Source: Clostridiales bacterium (GTDB taxonomy: Bacteria > Bacillota > Clostridia > Christensenellales > Pumilibacteraceae). Taken from it: DNA of 46,451 nt. Below are positions 39,900-46,451 of the stretch, one piece after another. Below the pieces are notes generated by a model. The model ran no database searches. It had not been told where the DNA came from and saw only the letters and a program-made list of their open reading frames with translations. Position numbers and translations under genes: made by a program. Numbering within the stretch: position 1 is the first letter of the stretch; every line of letters starts with the position of its first letter. The stretch is taken from the NCBI GenBank assembly GCA_029066805.1, contig JAIEFT010000020.1:1-46451 (forward strand). Direction: 5' to 3'.

Positions 39900-40976
39900 A
39901 TGTATAATAAGATTGATATAAGTAGGCGGCGGATTTTTGTCACGTTAATAATAGCAATTATCGCGGCATGTTTAATTATGAATTTTTGTTTTGCAAATAG
40001 GGCGTGGGCTGAAACCGAGCTTGTGGAGTACGACGGCAAGGTCGAGCATATATTTACGCACGAGCTTGTTTTTGACACGGCAAAGGCGTTTTCGCCAAAA
40101 AACTCCGTGCGCGATTGCTTTGATAAAGACCATTTGACCGCGAAGGAATTCAGGGCTTTGCTTGTCGAGTTGTACAAAAACGATTATGTGCTTGTGTCGC
40201 TCGACGCGTCACTATCGGGCGCGGTCAAAGTTCCGCACGGCAAAAAGCCGCTTGTTATGTCGTTTGACGATATGACCTACGATACGGTTAACCGTGGTTG
40301 TATTGACAAGATCATAATATCCGACGGAAAGATTTGCGACTACACAAAAAACGCACAGCCGCAGGTGTCGCGCGAGCGCGAAAACATTACTATCCTCGAA
40401 AGCTTTATCGAACAGCACCCCGACTTTTCGCCGTTCGGCGCGCGCGCAACGCTGTGCGTAAACGGCTACAACGGCATTCTCGGCTACAGGTGCACGCCCG
40501 ACAGCAAGGCGTCGGAGCAAAAACAAGCCGAAGAAACGACAGAGTGCAAAAAGCTTGTCGCAGAGCTAAAAGCCCTCGGTTACAGTTTCGCTTCGCACAC
40601 GTATTACCACAAGTATTTTAACAGCTGTTCGGCGAGCATGATAGAAAATGATTGCATTGCGTGGCAAAAGTATATAGAGCCGATAGTAGGGAATACGCGC
40701 GTATTGTGTTATCCTGCGGGCGAGCATAAGGCGAAGAGCGCGAAGAACGATATATTCAAGCGGTACGGGTTTGATGTATTCCTGTGTGTGGGCAACTTTT
40801 CGGGAACGGACTACGAGCGCGCAAGCACCGACGCCAAATATTTGTATCGCCTGCCGTTTGACGGCACGGCGCTAAGGCTGTACCAAAAGTCTTATGCGCA
40901 CCTTGCCGACACGCGTGCCATATACGATGATACGCGCTTCCGTCCGTTTTCGTATAAAGGCGGGTACTATAAATAA
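39900..40976 (+). CDS. Polysaccharide deacetylase family protein (NodB-like)
   Basis: A 358-residue protein with an N-terminal membrane anchor or signal (about residues 10-33, ending RAWAE) and a NodB-homology deacetylase domain. The metal-binding motif is visible as VMSFDDM (catalytic Asp and metal Asp) and SHTYYHKYF (the H-x-x-x-H pair). LCYPAGEHK and the FLCVGNFSG region follow. The substrate is probably a cell-wall or extracellular N-acetylated glycan. The ATG at 39900 has no clear ribosome site; the longer frame begins inside the preceding terminator and is rejected. Confidence 0.85.
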   Translation: MYNKIDISRRRIFVTLIIAIIAACLIMNFCFANRAWAETELVEYDGKVEHIFTHELVFDTAKAFSPKNSVRDCFDKDHLTAKEFRALLVELYKNDYVLVSLDASLSGAVKVPHGKKPLVMSFDDMTYDTVNRGCIDKIIISDGKICDYTKNAQPQVSRERENITILESFIEQHPDFSPFGARATLCVNGYNGILGYRCTPDSKASEQKQAEETTECKKLVAELKALGYSFASHTYYHKYFNSCSASMIENDCIAWQKYIEPIVGNTRVLCYPAGEHKAKSAKNDIFKRYGFDVFLCVGNFSGTDYERASTDAKYLYRLPFDGTALRLYQKSYAHLADTRAIYDDTRFRPFSYKGGYYK

Positions 40977-40998
40977 TTCAGAATTATGAATTAGGCGG
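40974..40998. repeat. AT-rich intergenic repeat (family A)
   Basis: TAATTCAGAATTATGAATTA copy at the end of the deacetylase gene. Confidence 0.55.
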
Positions 40999-41051
40999 TT
41001 GCGCCGCAACATCAGGTTGCGCAAATCGACTAAAAAGCAATTCCTGTGTGG

Positions 41052-41080
41052 TTGAAATAACTTCTTTTCCATGCTATACT
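41052..41080 (+). promoter_or_regulatory. Promoter of the XRE/effector-domain operon
   Basis: TTGAAA (41052-41057), 17-bp spacer, TATACT (41075-41080). Confidence 0.78.
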
Positions 41081-41132
41081 TTACGCATAAGAACTCTTAG
41101 CGCGCGGCAGTTCCTATAAAGGAGTAAATATT

Positions 41133-41822
41133 ATGAGCTTAGGAAAGAACCTACAATTTTTGAGAAAACTGTACAACAAAATGACTCAAGAGGAGCTTGC
41201 CGAAAAAATGCAGGTGTCGCGGCAAACGGTTTCCAAATGGGAGCTTGACGCGGTTTATCCCGAAGTGGACAAGCTGCTTGAGCTTTGCGAACTGTTTTCG
41301 GTGTCGCTGGATAACTTGCTTCGCGAGGACATGACGGCGTACGACGAGGCATATTCCGATTTGCGGTTGCAGCGAGTGGAAAGCTTTAGGTACATAGAGT
41401 ATACGGTGATCAGCGGAGACCCCGAGACCGACGCCATAGAGCGTATGCGAAGCACGGCAAAGGCGGCGGGCGACAAAACGCCGGATATTGTCGGTTGGGA
41501 TTTTCCGTGCGTGTCGCAGGAGCAGACAAATGTTCACCACATGCACGGCTATACCGCGGCATGGATAATTCCCGACGGAATAACGCCGCCAAAGGATAGT
41601 GAGGTGTTGACAAATCCCGCTTGCAAGTACGCGGCAATAACTATCAAGAACCCTATGGTCGCGCCTTTCAGCATTATTCCCAACGCGTACAAAACGCTTT
41701 TCGCATACATGGGCGCTAACGGTTGCAGCGAGCCCGACGAAAAGAATTTGGTGAAATGCTTCGAGCGTTCGTACTTTGTGGACGGCGTTGAGTACATGGA
41801 TGTGTTCGTAGCCGTAAAGTAA
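41133..41822 (+). CDS. XRE regulator with GyrI-like effector-binding domain
   Basis: A 229-residue protein. Residues about 5-65 are an XRE helix-turn-helix (KMTQEELAEKMQVSRQTVSKWE). Residues about 75-229 resemble the GyrI-like small-molecule binding (SOUL/effector) domain, with YTAAWIIPDG, CKYAAITIKNP and a C-terminal strand YMDVFVAVK. This fusion suggests a ligand-responsive regulator. It heads a two-gene operon with a DUF1801-like gene 17 bp downstream. AAAGGAG is the ribosome site. Confidence 0.85.
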   Translation: MSLGKNLQFLRKLYNKMTQEELAEKMQVSRQTVSKWELDAVYPEVDKLLELCELFSVSLDNLLREDMTAYDEAYSDLRLQRVESFRYIEYTVISGDPETDAIERMRSTAKAAGDKTPDIVGWDFPCVSQEQTNVHHMHGYTAAWIIPDGITPPKDSEVLTNPACKYAAITIKNPMVAPFSIIPNAYKTLFAYMGANGCSEPDEKNLVKCFERSYFVDGVEYMDVFVAVK

Positions 41823-41839
41823 GGAAAGTATAGGGACAT

Positions 41840-42166
41840 ATGTTTGAAGAAAAATTAGGCAAATATTCGGTTGAACTGCGTGATCTGTTTGCGCAGCTCA
41901 ACGATTTGATTTTTGCCGCCGTGCCGTCGGTTAACGCTCGACTGTGGGGCGGGCTTCCGAGTTATTATGTTAAAGATAAGTTTGTACGCCTTATTCCGTC
42001 CAAAAACCATATCAACGTCGAGGCGGAGGCTCTATTAAACTACAAGGCACAGCTGTCCGACTACGAGTTCACGCCTAAAAATATGCTACGAATTTGCGTT
42101 GGGCAAGTTGTTCCCGCAGATATATTAAAAGCCGCGATTGTCGAAACGCTTTCGAGTTGTTGTTGA
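41840..42166 (+). CDS. DUF1801/YdhG-like protein
   Basis: A 108-residue protein of the small DUF1801 (YdhG-type, iron-chaperone-like fold) family. Visible features are the first helices (VELRDLFAQLNDLIFAAVP), the strand pair ARLWGGLPSYYVKDKFVRLIPSKNHINVE, and the ending LRICVGQVVPADILKAAI. Cytoplasmic, role unknown. It is in an operon with the XRE/effector-domain regulator. Confidence 0.7.
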   Translation: MFEEKLGKYSVELRDLFAQLNDLIFAAVPSVNARLWGGLPSYYVKDKFVRLIPSKNHINVEAEALLNYKAQLSDYEFTPKNMLRICVGQVVPADILKAAIVETLSSCC

Positions 42167-42174
42167 AAACAATG

Positions 42175-42203
42175 TTGACAGCTCGCCTATTTTGTGTTAC
42201 CAT
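42175..42203 (+). promoter_or_regulatory. Promoter of the flavodoxin-family gene
   Basis: TTGACA (42175-42180), 17-bp spacer, TACCAT (42198-42203). Confidence 0.7.
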
Positions 42204-42225
42204 TACGGCATAAGAGAGGTGAAGT

Positions 42226-42849
42226 ATGAAAGTATTGTTGTTTAACGGAAGTCCGAGGGCGAACGGTTGCACGTTTACAGCGCTCGGCGAGGTGGCGGCG
42301 ACGCTTAACGCCGAGGGCATTGAAACGGAAATTATTCAGCTCGGCAACAAGCCGGTGCGCGACTGTATCGGCTGCGGTGGGTGCGCAGGCAAGGGCAAGT
42401 GCGTGTTCTCCGACGACGGCGTTAACGAGTGGATAGAAAAAGCCGCTACTGCCGACGGATTCGTGTTCGGCTCGCCGGTATACTACGCGCATCCCGACGG
42501 TCGTATTCTGTGCGTTATGGATAGATTGTTCTACGCGGGCGGAAGCAACTTCCGGCACAAGCCGGGCGCGGTAGTCGTATCTGCTCGGCGCGCGGGAACG
42601 ACCGCGTCGCTTGACGCTCTTACAAAGCACCTTACCATAGCGCAAATGCCCGTGGTGTCATCTACATATTGGAATATGGTTCACGGCAAAACGCCCGACG
42701 AGGTCAAACAGGACCTCGAAGGCTTACAGACAATGCGCAACCTCGGCTTGAATATGGCGTGGCTACTCAAGTGCATAAAAGCGGGCGAGAATGCGGGCAT
42801 AGGTAAGCCGCAAACCGAAAAGAAAGTAATGACCAACTTTATAAGATAA
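42226..42849 (+). CDS. NAD(P)H-dependent FMN oxidoreductase (flavodoxin-like)
   Basis: A 207-residue flavodoxin-fold reductase. The FMN phosphate loop FNGSPRANGCTFTAL is at the N-terminus; a Cys-rich stretch RDCIGCGGCAGKGKC (about residues 45-60) and the FMN-isoalloxazine motif GSPVYYAHPDG follow. The CIGC motif is typical of the iron-sulfur flavoprotein/NADPH-dependent FMN reductase group. Electron partner unknown. A flavin reductase-like gene is convergent downstream. Confidence 0.87.
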   Translation: MKVLLFNGSPRANGCTFTALGEVAATLNAEGIETEIIQLGNKPVRDCIGCGGCAGKGKCVFSDDGVNEWIEKAATADGFVFGSPVYYAHPDGRILCVMDRLFYAGGSNFRHKPGAVVVSARRAGTTASLDALTKHLTIAQMPVVSSTYWNMVHGKTPDEVKQDLEGLQTMRNLGLNMAWLLKCIKAGENAGIGKPQTEKKVMTNFIR

Positions 42850-42874
42850 TTAAATATTAAATTGCTATTATAAA

Positions 42875-42980
42875 AAAGGATGAGACTCTTCGCTTCGCTC
42901 TGAGTGACAAAAGATTATATATTTTGTCCTACGAATCAGCCGTCGGCTATTCCGAGTGTAACGAAGAGTCTCATCCTTTT
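42875..42980. repeat. Inverted intergenic repeat (family B), copy 8
   Basis: AAAGGATGAGACTCTTCGCT at the left and GAAGAGTCTCATCCTTTT at the right form near-perfect inverted ends between convergent genes. Confidence 0.75.
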
Positions 42981-42994
42981 ATGTTGCAAAATTT

Positions 42995-43477
42995 TTAATT
43001 CAATTTGTAGCAATCGGCTATTTCGCCGACGAATAGGGTGTGAGAGGAAATGCTTACGTCATTAAAGGTCGTAATAGTGTCGGGCGGGATTTGCGCTATT
43101 ACCTTACATTCGACGATCAGTCCGCATTCGCCTAACACATACGCTTCTATGCCGCGCGCGCGTTTGGGGTGCAGTCCCAGCTCTTGAAACTTGTTGCAGC
43201 TAAAGCCCGAAATCGTATCGCACCGCGATATTTCGGCGCGCATATCGTGAGCGGGGACGTTTAGCGCAAAGCTCTGCGTATGCGAAATTATCTGGTAAGA
43301 ATATTTGCTACTGCGAATTGGCAGAACAAACACGTTGCGCCCCCACATCTTTCCGAGCATTCCCCAGTGCGTCACCATTATGTTGGGCGTTTTGCGCCCG
43401 AGCGTGACAAAAATCCCTGTATTGTTTAGGTGGGACATTAGTAACGTTCTATCTTTGTCTGTCAAAACATTTTCCAT
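42995..43477 (-). CDS. Flavin reductase-like FMN-binding protein
   Basis: A 160-residue split-barrel flavin-binding protein. It shows the beginning GIFVTLGRKTPNIMVTHWGMLGKMW and the FALNVPAHDM segment, then the SGFSCNKFQELGL and C-terminal HTLFVGEIADCYK typical of the flavin reductase-like family. It probably binds FMN in the cytoplasm. Its own promoter lies at 43528-43499. Confidence 0.85.
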   Translation of the reverse strand: MENVLTDKDRTLLMSHLNNTGIFVTLGRKTPNIMVTHWGMLGKMWGRNVFVLPIRSSKYSYQIISHTQSFALNVPAHDMRAEISRCDTISGFSCNKFQELGLHPKRARGIEAYVLGECGLIVECKVIAQIPPDTITTFNDVSISSHTLFVGEIADCYKLN

Positions 43478-43498
43478 ATTTAATTACCGCCTTTACAG

Positions 43499-43528
43499 AT
43501 TATATCATATGTAGGGCGCAAGTTTCAA
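43499..43528 (-). promoter_or_regulatory. Promoter of the flavin reductase-like gene
   Basis: TTGAAA (43528-43523), 18-bp spacer, TATAAT (43504-43499) on the minus strand. Confidence 0.72.
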
Positions 43529-43554
43529 TATGTTAACGAAAATTTGTTTACATA

Positions 43555-43755
43555 TTATGTAAGAATATTATCGAATGATTCATCGAAAATCTCGCACAGC
43601 TTGGCGAGCATGGCAAGGCTGGGCTCGCATACTTTGTTCTCCCACGCGCTTATTGTGCGCTTGTCAACGTTGAGCAATTTGGCAAGCTCATACTGCTTCA
43701 TCTGCTTGCTTAATCTTAAACTCTTTAGGTTTGTTGCGAAGATAATTTCCTTCAT
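43555..43755 (-). CDS. Small XRE-family repressor II, divergent from a lipoprotein gene
   Basis: A 66-residue single-domain XRE protein: TNLKSLRLSKQMKQYELAK, recognition region VDKRTISAWE, then KVCEPSL and SFDNIL. The layout (NLK-LR, W-E, EPSL, SF) matches the XRE at 37836. The ATG at 43755 begins the conserved part; longer frames reach into the operator. No ribosome site is seen. Operator copies with CCAA-N5-TTGG lie at 43768, 43797 and 43834. Probably represses itself and the divergent lipoprotein gene. Confidence 0.8.
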   Translation of the reverse strand: MKEIIFATNLKSLRLSKQMKQYELAKLLNVDKRTISAWENKVCEPSLAMLAKLCEIFDESFDNILT

Positions 43756-43767
43756 AAACATATTTTG

Positions 43768-43780
43768 CCAAATAATTTGG
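43768..43780. promoter_or_regulatory. Operator copy 1 of XRE module II
   Basis: CCAA-ATAAT-TTGG, 13 bp upstream of the XRE start codon. Confidence 0.72.
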
Positions 43781-43788
43781 TAAAGTGC

Positions 43789-43817
43789 TTGACAAACCAA
43801 GTTTTTTGGTTTAGTAT
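43789..43817 (+). promoter_or_regulatory. Promoter of the small lipoprotein gene
   Basis: TTGACA (43789-43794), 17-bp spacer, TAGTAT (43812-43817). The spacer is occupied by operator copy 2. Confidence 0.78.
43797..43809. promoter_or_regulatory. Operator copy 2 of XRE module II
   Basis: CCAA-GTTTT-TTGG, with flanks giving AAACCAA...TTGGTTT (7-bp arms). It starts 29 bp after copy 1, the same distance as in module I. Confidence 0.78.
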
Positions 43818-43833
43818 AGTGTTATCATAAAGT

Positions 43834-43846
43834 CCAAGAAATTTGG
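43834..43846. promoter_or_regulatory. Operator copy 3 of XRE module II
   Basis: CCAA-GAAAT-TTGG in the early transcribed region, just before the AAAGGAG ribosome site of the lipoprotein gene. Confidence 0.6.
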
Positions 43847-43864
43847 ATTAAAGGAGAACACAAA

Positions 43865-44242
43865 ATGAAAAAGAAGTTTTTGGTGATCATGACAGCGGTC
43901 ATAATGGCGCTTGTTTGCGCGTTCGGTCTTGTAGCTTGCGGCAGCGACGGCGTAGAGGGTACATACTATGTGTACATGAACGGCGAAAAGCAAGAGGGCA
44001 TGAGCATGAAGCTCGACGACGGCAAAATAACGACGACACAAACTATGGCGGGACAGACCGTTACGATTTCCGGCACGTATGAAGTTGACGGCAAAACCGT
44101 TAAAATAACGGTGTCTGTCGGCGGTGTCAGTAGCACTCAGGATTTGACAATTGTTTCCGACGGCATCCTCAAAGACAGTAACGGCTTGTACTACTGCGTA
44201 GACGGCAAAACACCGCCTGCGGACGAAGAAGCAGCAGACTAA
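43865..44242 (+). CDS. Small lipoprotein
   Basis: A 125-residue lipoprotein with lipobox LVACG (Cys about residue 25). The mature part is one compact beta-rich domain that repeats a strand pattern (GTYYVYMNGEKQEGMSMKLD, then GTYEVDGKTVKITVSV), like lipocalin- or DUF-type small lipoproteins of gut Firmicutes, and ends in an acidic tail. No function known. AAAGGAG precedes the ATG by 9 nt. Controlled presumably by the divergent XRE gene. Confidence 0.8.
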   Translation: MKKKFLVIMTAVIMALVCAFGLVACGSDGVEGTYYVYMNGEKQEGMSMKLDDGKITTTQTMAGQTVTISGTYEVDGKTVKITVSVGGVSSTQDLTIVSDGILKDSNGLYYCVDGKTPPADEEAAD

Positions 44243-44260
44243 TAGTCTTAAAAATCAACC

Positions 44261-44291
44261 AAAAGGAACGCGAAAGCAGCGTTCCTTTTTT
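44261..44291 (+). terminator. Intrinsic terminator of the small lipoprotein gene
   Basis: Perfect 11-bp stem (44261-44271 with 44279-44289), 7-nt loop, T6. Confidence 0.9.
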
Positions 44292-44308
44292 ATTCCTTAT
44301 TTTTCTTG

Positions 44309-44337
44309 TTGACTGTTTTTTTAAAAGGTGTTATACT
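44309..44337 (+). promoter_or_regulatory. Promoter of pfkA
   Basis: TTGACT (44309-44314), 17-bp spacer, TATACT (44332-44337). Confidence 0.82.
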
Positions 44338-44358
44338 CCAAGTAACATTGGAGGCAGT

Positions 44359-45423
44359 ATGAGAATAGGTATACTTACGTCGGGCGGAGATTGCCCGGGA
44401 CTTAACGCCGTTATCCGCGGGTTCGGCAAGTACGCTTTTGAGAATATCAAAAACGTCGAGCTTATCGGCATTGCCGACGGTTACGGCGGACTTATTCGCG
44501 GCGAGTGCCGCAAGATGTCGCCCGCAGACTTTACAGGCATACTCACGCTGGGCGGAACGATACTCGGCACGTCGCGTCAGCCGTTCAAGCTGATGACGGT
44601 CGAGGACGAGAACAGCACGACCAGGCTCGACCTGATGAAAAAGAACTACAAAAAGATGGGGCTGGACTGCCTTTTGACTTTGGGCGGCGCGGGCACGCAC
44701 AAGACTGCGGCGCTGCTTTCGGCAGAGGGCTGCAACGTGATAGGTCTGCCCAAAACCATCGACAACGATATTTGGGGCACGGACGTTACGTTCGGGTTTC
44801 ACACGGCGCTCGATATTGCAACGGAGTGCATTGACAGAATACACACAACGGCGGCGAGTCACGGCAGAACCATGCTCGTCGAAATCATGGGCAACAAGGC
44901 TGGCTGGCTCACGCTGTACGCCGGTATCGCCGGCGGCGCGGACGTAATACTCCTGCCCGAAATTCCGTTCTCGCCCGACAAGGTGGCAAAGGCTATCGAG
45001 CGGCGCGCGGATGCGGGCAAGGCGTTCAGCATTATCGCCGTTGCCGAAGGCGCAATGACTATTTCCGAAAGCAAGATGAAAAAGAAGGAACGCGCAGCGG
45101 CGCGCGGCAACGACACCACCATCACCAACGCGCTCGCCAAGATAATTGCGGAAAAAGCCAAGGTTGAAACGCGAGTTGTCGTGCCCGGGCATATTCAGCG
45201 CGGCGGAAGTCCGTCGCCGTACGACCGTGTGCTTTCCACCGAGTTCGGCAGCTTTGCGGGTCAGCTTGCCAAGGACGGCAAGTTCGGCGTAACTGTCGCG
45301 CTAGTCGGCGGCAAGGTCACGTACAACGCGCTCGCCGACATAGCGGGCAAAGCCAAGCTAGTGCCTGTTGATTGTCAGGAGATTGCGGTGGCGGAAAGTA
45401 TCGGAGTATCCTTCGGGAGATAG
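44359..45423 (+). CDS. pfkA: 6-phosphofructokinase
   Basis: Phosphorylates fructose 6-phosphate in glycolysis. The 354-residue protein has the nucleotide loop LTSGGDCPGLN (residues 7-16), the catalytic PKTIDND (131-137, Asp135 as base), MGNKAGWL and the substrate region PGHIQRGGSPSPYDR. Two positions are notable. The GGDG-type loop reads LGGAGTHKT with Ala111 in place of the usual Asp (Asn or Glu in related groups). Lys132 occurs in PKTIDND, as in PPi-dependent and Group III enzymes, where classic ATP enzymes have Gly. Gly112 is retained, which favours ATP. GGAGG lies 4 nt upstream of the ATG. Confidence 0.93.
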   Translation: MRIGILTSGGDCPGLNAVIRGFGKYAFENIKNVELIGIADGYGGLIRGECRKMSPADFTGILTLGGTILGTSRQPFKLMTVEDENSTTRLDLMKKNYKKMGLDCLLTLGGAGTHKTAALLSAEGCNVIGLPKTIDNDIWGTDVTFGFHTALDIATECIDRIHTTAASHGRTMLVEIMGNKAGWLTLYAGIAGGADVILLPEIPFSPDKVAKAIERRADAGKAFSIIAVAEGAMTISESKMKKKERAAARGNDTTITNALAKIIAEKAKVETRVVVPGHIQRGGSPSPYDRVLSTEFGSFAGQLAKDGKFGVTVALVGGKVTYNALADIAGKAKLVPVDCQEIAVAESIGVSFGR

Positions 45424-45425
45424 AA

Positions 45426-45552
45426 AATTAATTCAGAATTCAGAATTATGAATTCGGAATTAAAGGACTGCGGCTTTGCCGCCCTTACTTAATAAAAGCG
45501 CCGTAGGCGCAAAACAATAATTCTTAATTCTGCATTCTTAATTCTTAATTAT
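45426..45552. repeat. Composite palindromic unit with inverted family A ends
   Basis: Family A copies in opposite orientation (45426-45463 and 45517-45552) enclose two small GC-rich hairpins (GCGGC-TTT-GCCGC and GCGCC-GTA-GGCGC). It resembles a small MITE. No gene is supported between 45424 and 45567. Confidence 0.65.
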
Positions 45553-45567
45553 AAAAACGGAGTTTTT

Positions 45568-46451
45568 ATGAAATACGCTGTTATAGATCTAAGCTCGACG
45601 GGTGTGTCGATAGTCGTCGCCGAGGGCGATAAGGCGACGGGGATATTCTCTGCCGTATACAAGGATCGCACCAACATTGCCGTTGCCGATTACTTTGACG
45701 GGCATTCCATTTCCCGTCGCGGCATAGAAAAGCTGATCGACGCGCTGATAACGGCGCGCTCGACCGTAAAAGCAATGGGCGTGGACGAGTGCTATTGCAT
45801 ATCGACTGCGGCGCTTAGGAATATCGACAACATAGAAGAGGTTGCGGAAAAGATCCGCATGCGCACCGGCATAGTTATCAACTATCTCGACGGTGTTACC
45901 GAAGCGTACTGCGATTTTCTTTCCAATCGCAAATACATGGCGTACGAAAAGGTAATACTAATCGACATAGGCGGCGGCAGCGTCGAGCTGTGCGACTTCA
46001 AAAAGGAGCGCAAGGACGAGATGGTGTGTCTTGACTTCGGACCTATCAAGCTGCGCAACAAGTATGTTGTGGATATTTACCCGACCGACGAACAAGCCAA
46101 ACGCATCAAAAAATACGTGCGCAAAAAGTCCGACGAAGCCGAGCTTGCGGGCAAGAGCGAGTTTACTACGGCGGTGCTAGTAGGCTCTATCAACGACGCT
46201 ATTTACGCGACGTACAGCGAGTACTGCGAAAAGGAAAAGCTTAGCACGGAGTTTGAGTATACCAAATACAAGCAGTTCTGCAAGTGGCTTATGACGTCGT
46301 CCGATCGCACGCGGCTCATAATGAAGGTTGCGCCCGAAAAAATCCACGTTCTGCCCGTTGCGGCAATCGTGCTTAAAGAAATGCTTAAAAGGTTCAAGCC
46401 GAACAATGTTATGATAAGCGATTGCGGCGTTAAGGAAGGTTATCTCTCGCT
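45568..46451 (+). CDS. Ppx/GppA-family phosphatase, second copy, 3'-truncated by window edge
   Basis: Open from ATG 45568 (ACGGAG ribosome site, 7 nt upstream) to the end of the window, 294 codons. Family features are the N-terminal ASKHA strand YAVIDLSSTGVSIVVAE, ISTAALRNIDN, the phosphate loop VILIDIGGGSVELCDF (about residues 129-144), and the C-terminal VLPVAAIVLKEML...ISDCGVKEGYL. The first phosphate loop is degenerate (DLSSTGVS where DIGSNS is usual), unlike the copy at 29311. It may be a diverged exopolyphosphatase or pppGpp hydrolase, or a regulator. Confidence 0.85.
   Translation, partial: MKYAVIDLSSTGVSIVVAEGDKATGIFSAVYKDRTNIAVADYFDGHSISRRGIEKLIDALITARSTVKAMGVDECYCISTAALRNIDNIEEVAEKIRMRTGIVINYLDGVTEAYCDFLSNRKYMAYEKVILIDIGGGSVELCDFKKERKDEMVCLDFGPIKLRNKYVVDIYPTDEQAKRIKKYVRKKSDEAELAGKSEFTTAVLVGSINDAIYATYSEYCEKEKLSTEFEYTKYKQFCKWLMTSSDRTRLIMKVAPEKIHVLPVAAIVLKEMLKRFKPNNVMISDCGVKEGYLS

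Overview
The window reads as chromosomal DNA of an endospore-forming, low-to-mid GC member of the Firmicutes, most likely an uncultured Clostridia-class gut bacterium. The support is sporulation genes (yabP/yabQ, a CwlJ-like cortex hydrolase, a GerQ-like coat protein), a type III glutamine synthetase, MgtE, a Group II/III-like phosphofructokinase with PKTIDND, sigma-A type promoters (TTGACA-N17-TATAAT) and strong AGGAGG ribosome sites. The species cannot be named from this sequence. 

Positions 1-7080 form an AT-rich accessory island whose codon use differs visibly from the rest. It holds a partial gene of unknown function, a membrane-anchored HTH protein (867-2501), and a mobilizable module. 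The module has a MobV relaxase (2946-3935) with a small downstream gene, an oriT-like hairpin (4037-4064), a two-helix membrane protein, an XRE regulator and a translationally coupled large serine recombinase (5191-7130). The recombinase frame runs through the terminator and 3' half of a tRNA-Glu (7082-7156, minus), which marks the junction with the chromosome. 

From 7.2 to 27 kb lie housekeeping and envelope genes: a VTC-domain/DUF4956 pair (minus), glutamine synthetase III, a 1767-residue surface protein with a long cytoplasmic tail plus a small coiled-coil protein, MgtE (minus), yabP-yabQ, Tex with an enlarged charged tail, glycerol kinase, FtsH with a low-complexity tail, and a single-pass membrane protein. 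From 27 to 37.8 kb lie a GIY-YIG protein, a nucleoside phosphorylase, a CwlJ-like/GerQ-like pair, a DivIC-like and Ppx/GppA pair (minus), two secreted proteins including a BspA-type leucine-rich-repeat lipoprotein, gltX (minus), pepV, thioredoxin and tRNA-Met. 

From 37.8 kb to the end there are two look-alike modules in which a tiny XRE repressor gene is divergent from a lipoprotein gene. In both, a palindromic operator fills the 17-bp spacer of the lipoprotein promoter, and a second copy lies 29 bp upstream at the start of the repressor gene. Between and after them are a polysaccharide deacetylase, an XRE/effector-domain regulator, a DUF1801-like protein, two flavin proteins, pfkA and a second, partial Ppx/GppA gene. 

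Two short intergenic repeat families (an AT-rich one and a roughly 100-130-bp imperfect inverted repeat) occur repeatedly from 18.8 kb to the end and are absent from the island. The strongest candidates for new biology are the twin XRE/lipoprotein operator modules, the membrane-tethered HTH protein, the surface protein with its intracellular tail and small partner, and the relaxase with an AUA in place of its expected start and Glu in place of the catalytic His.
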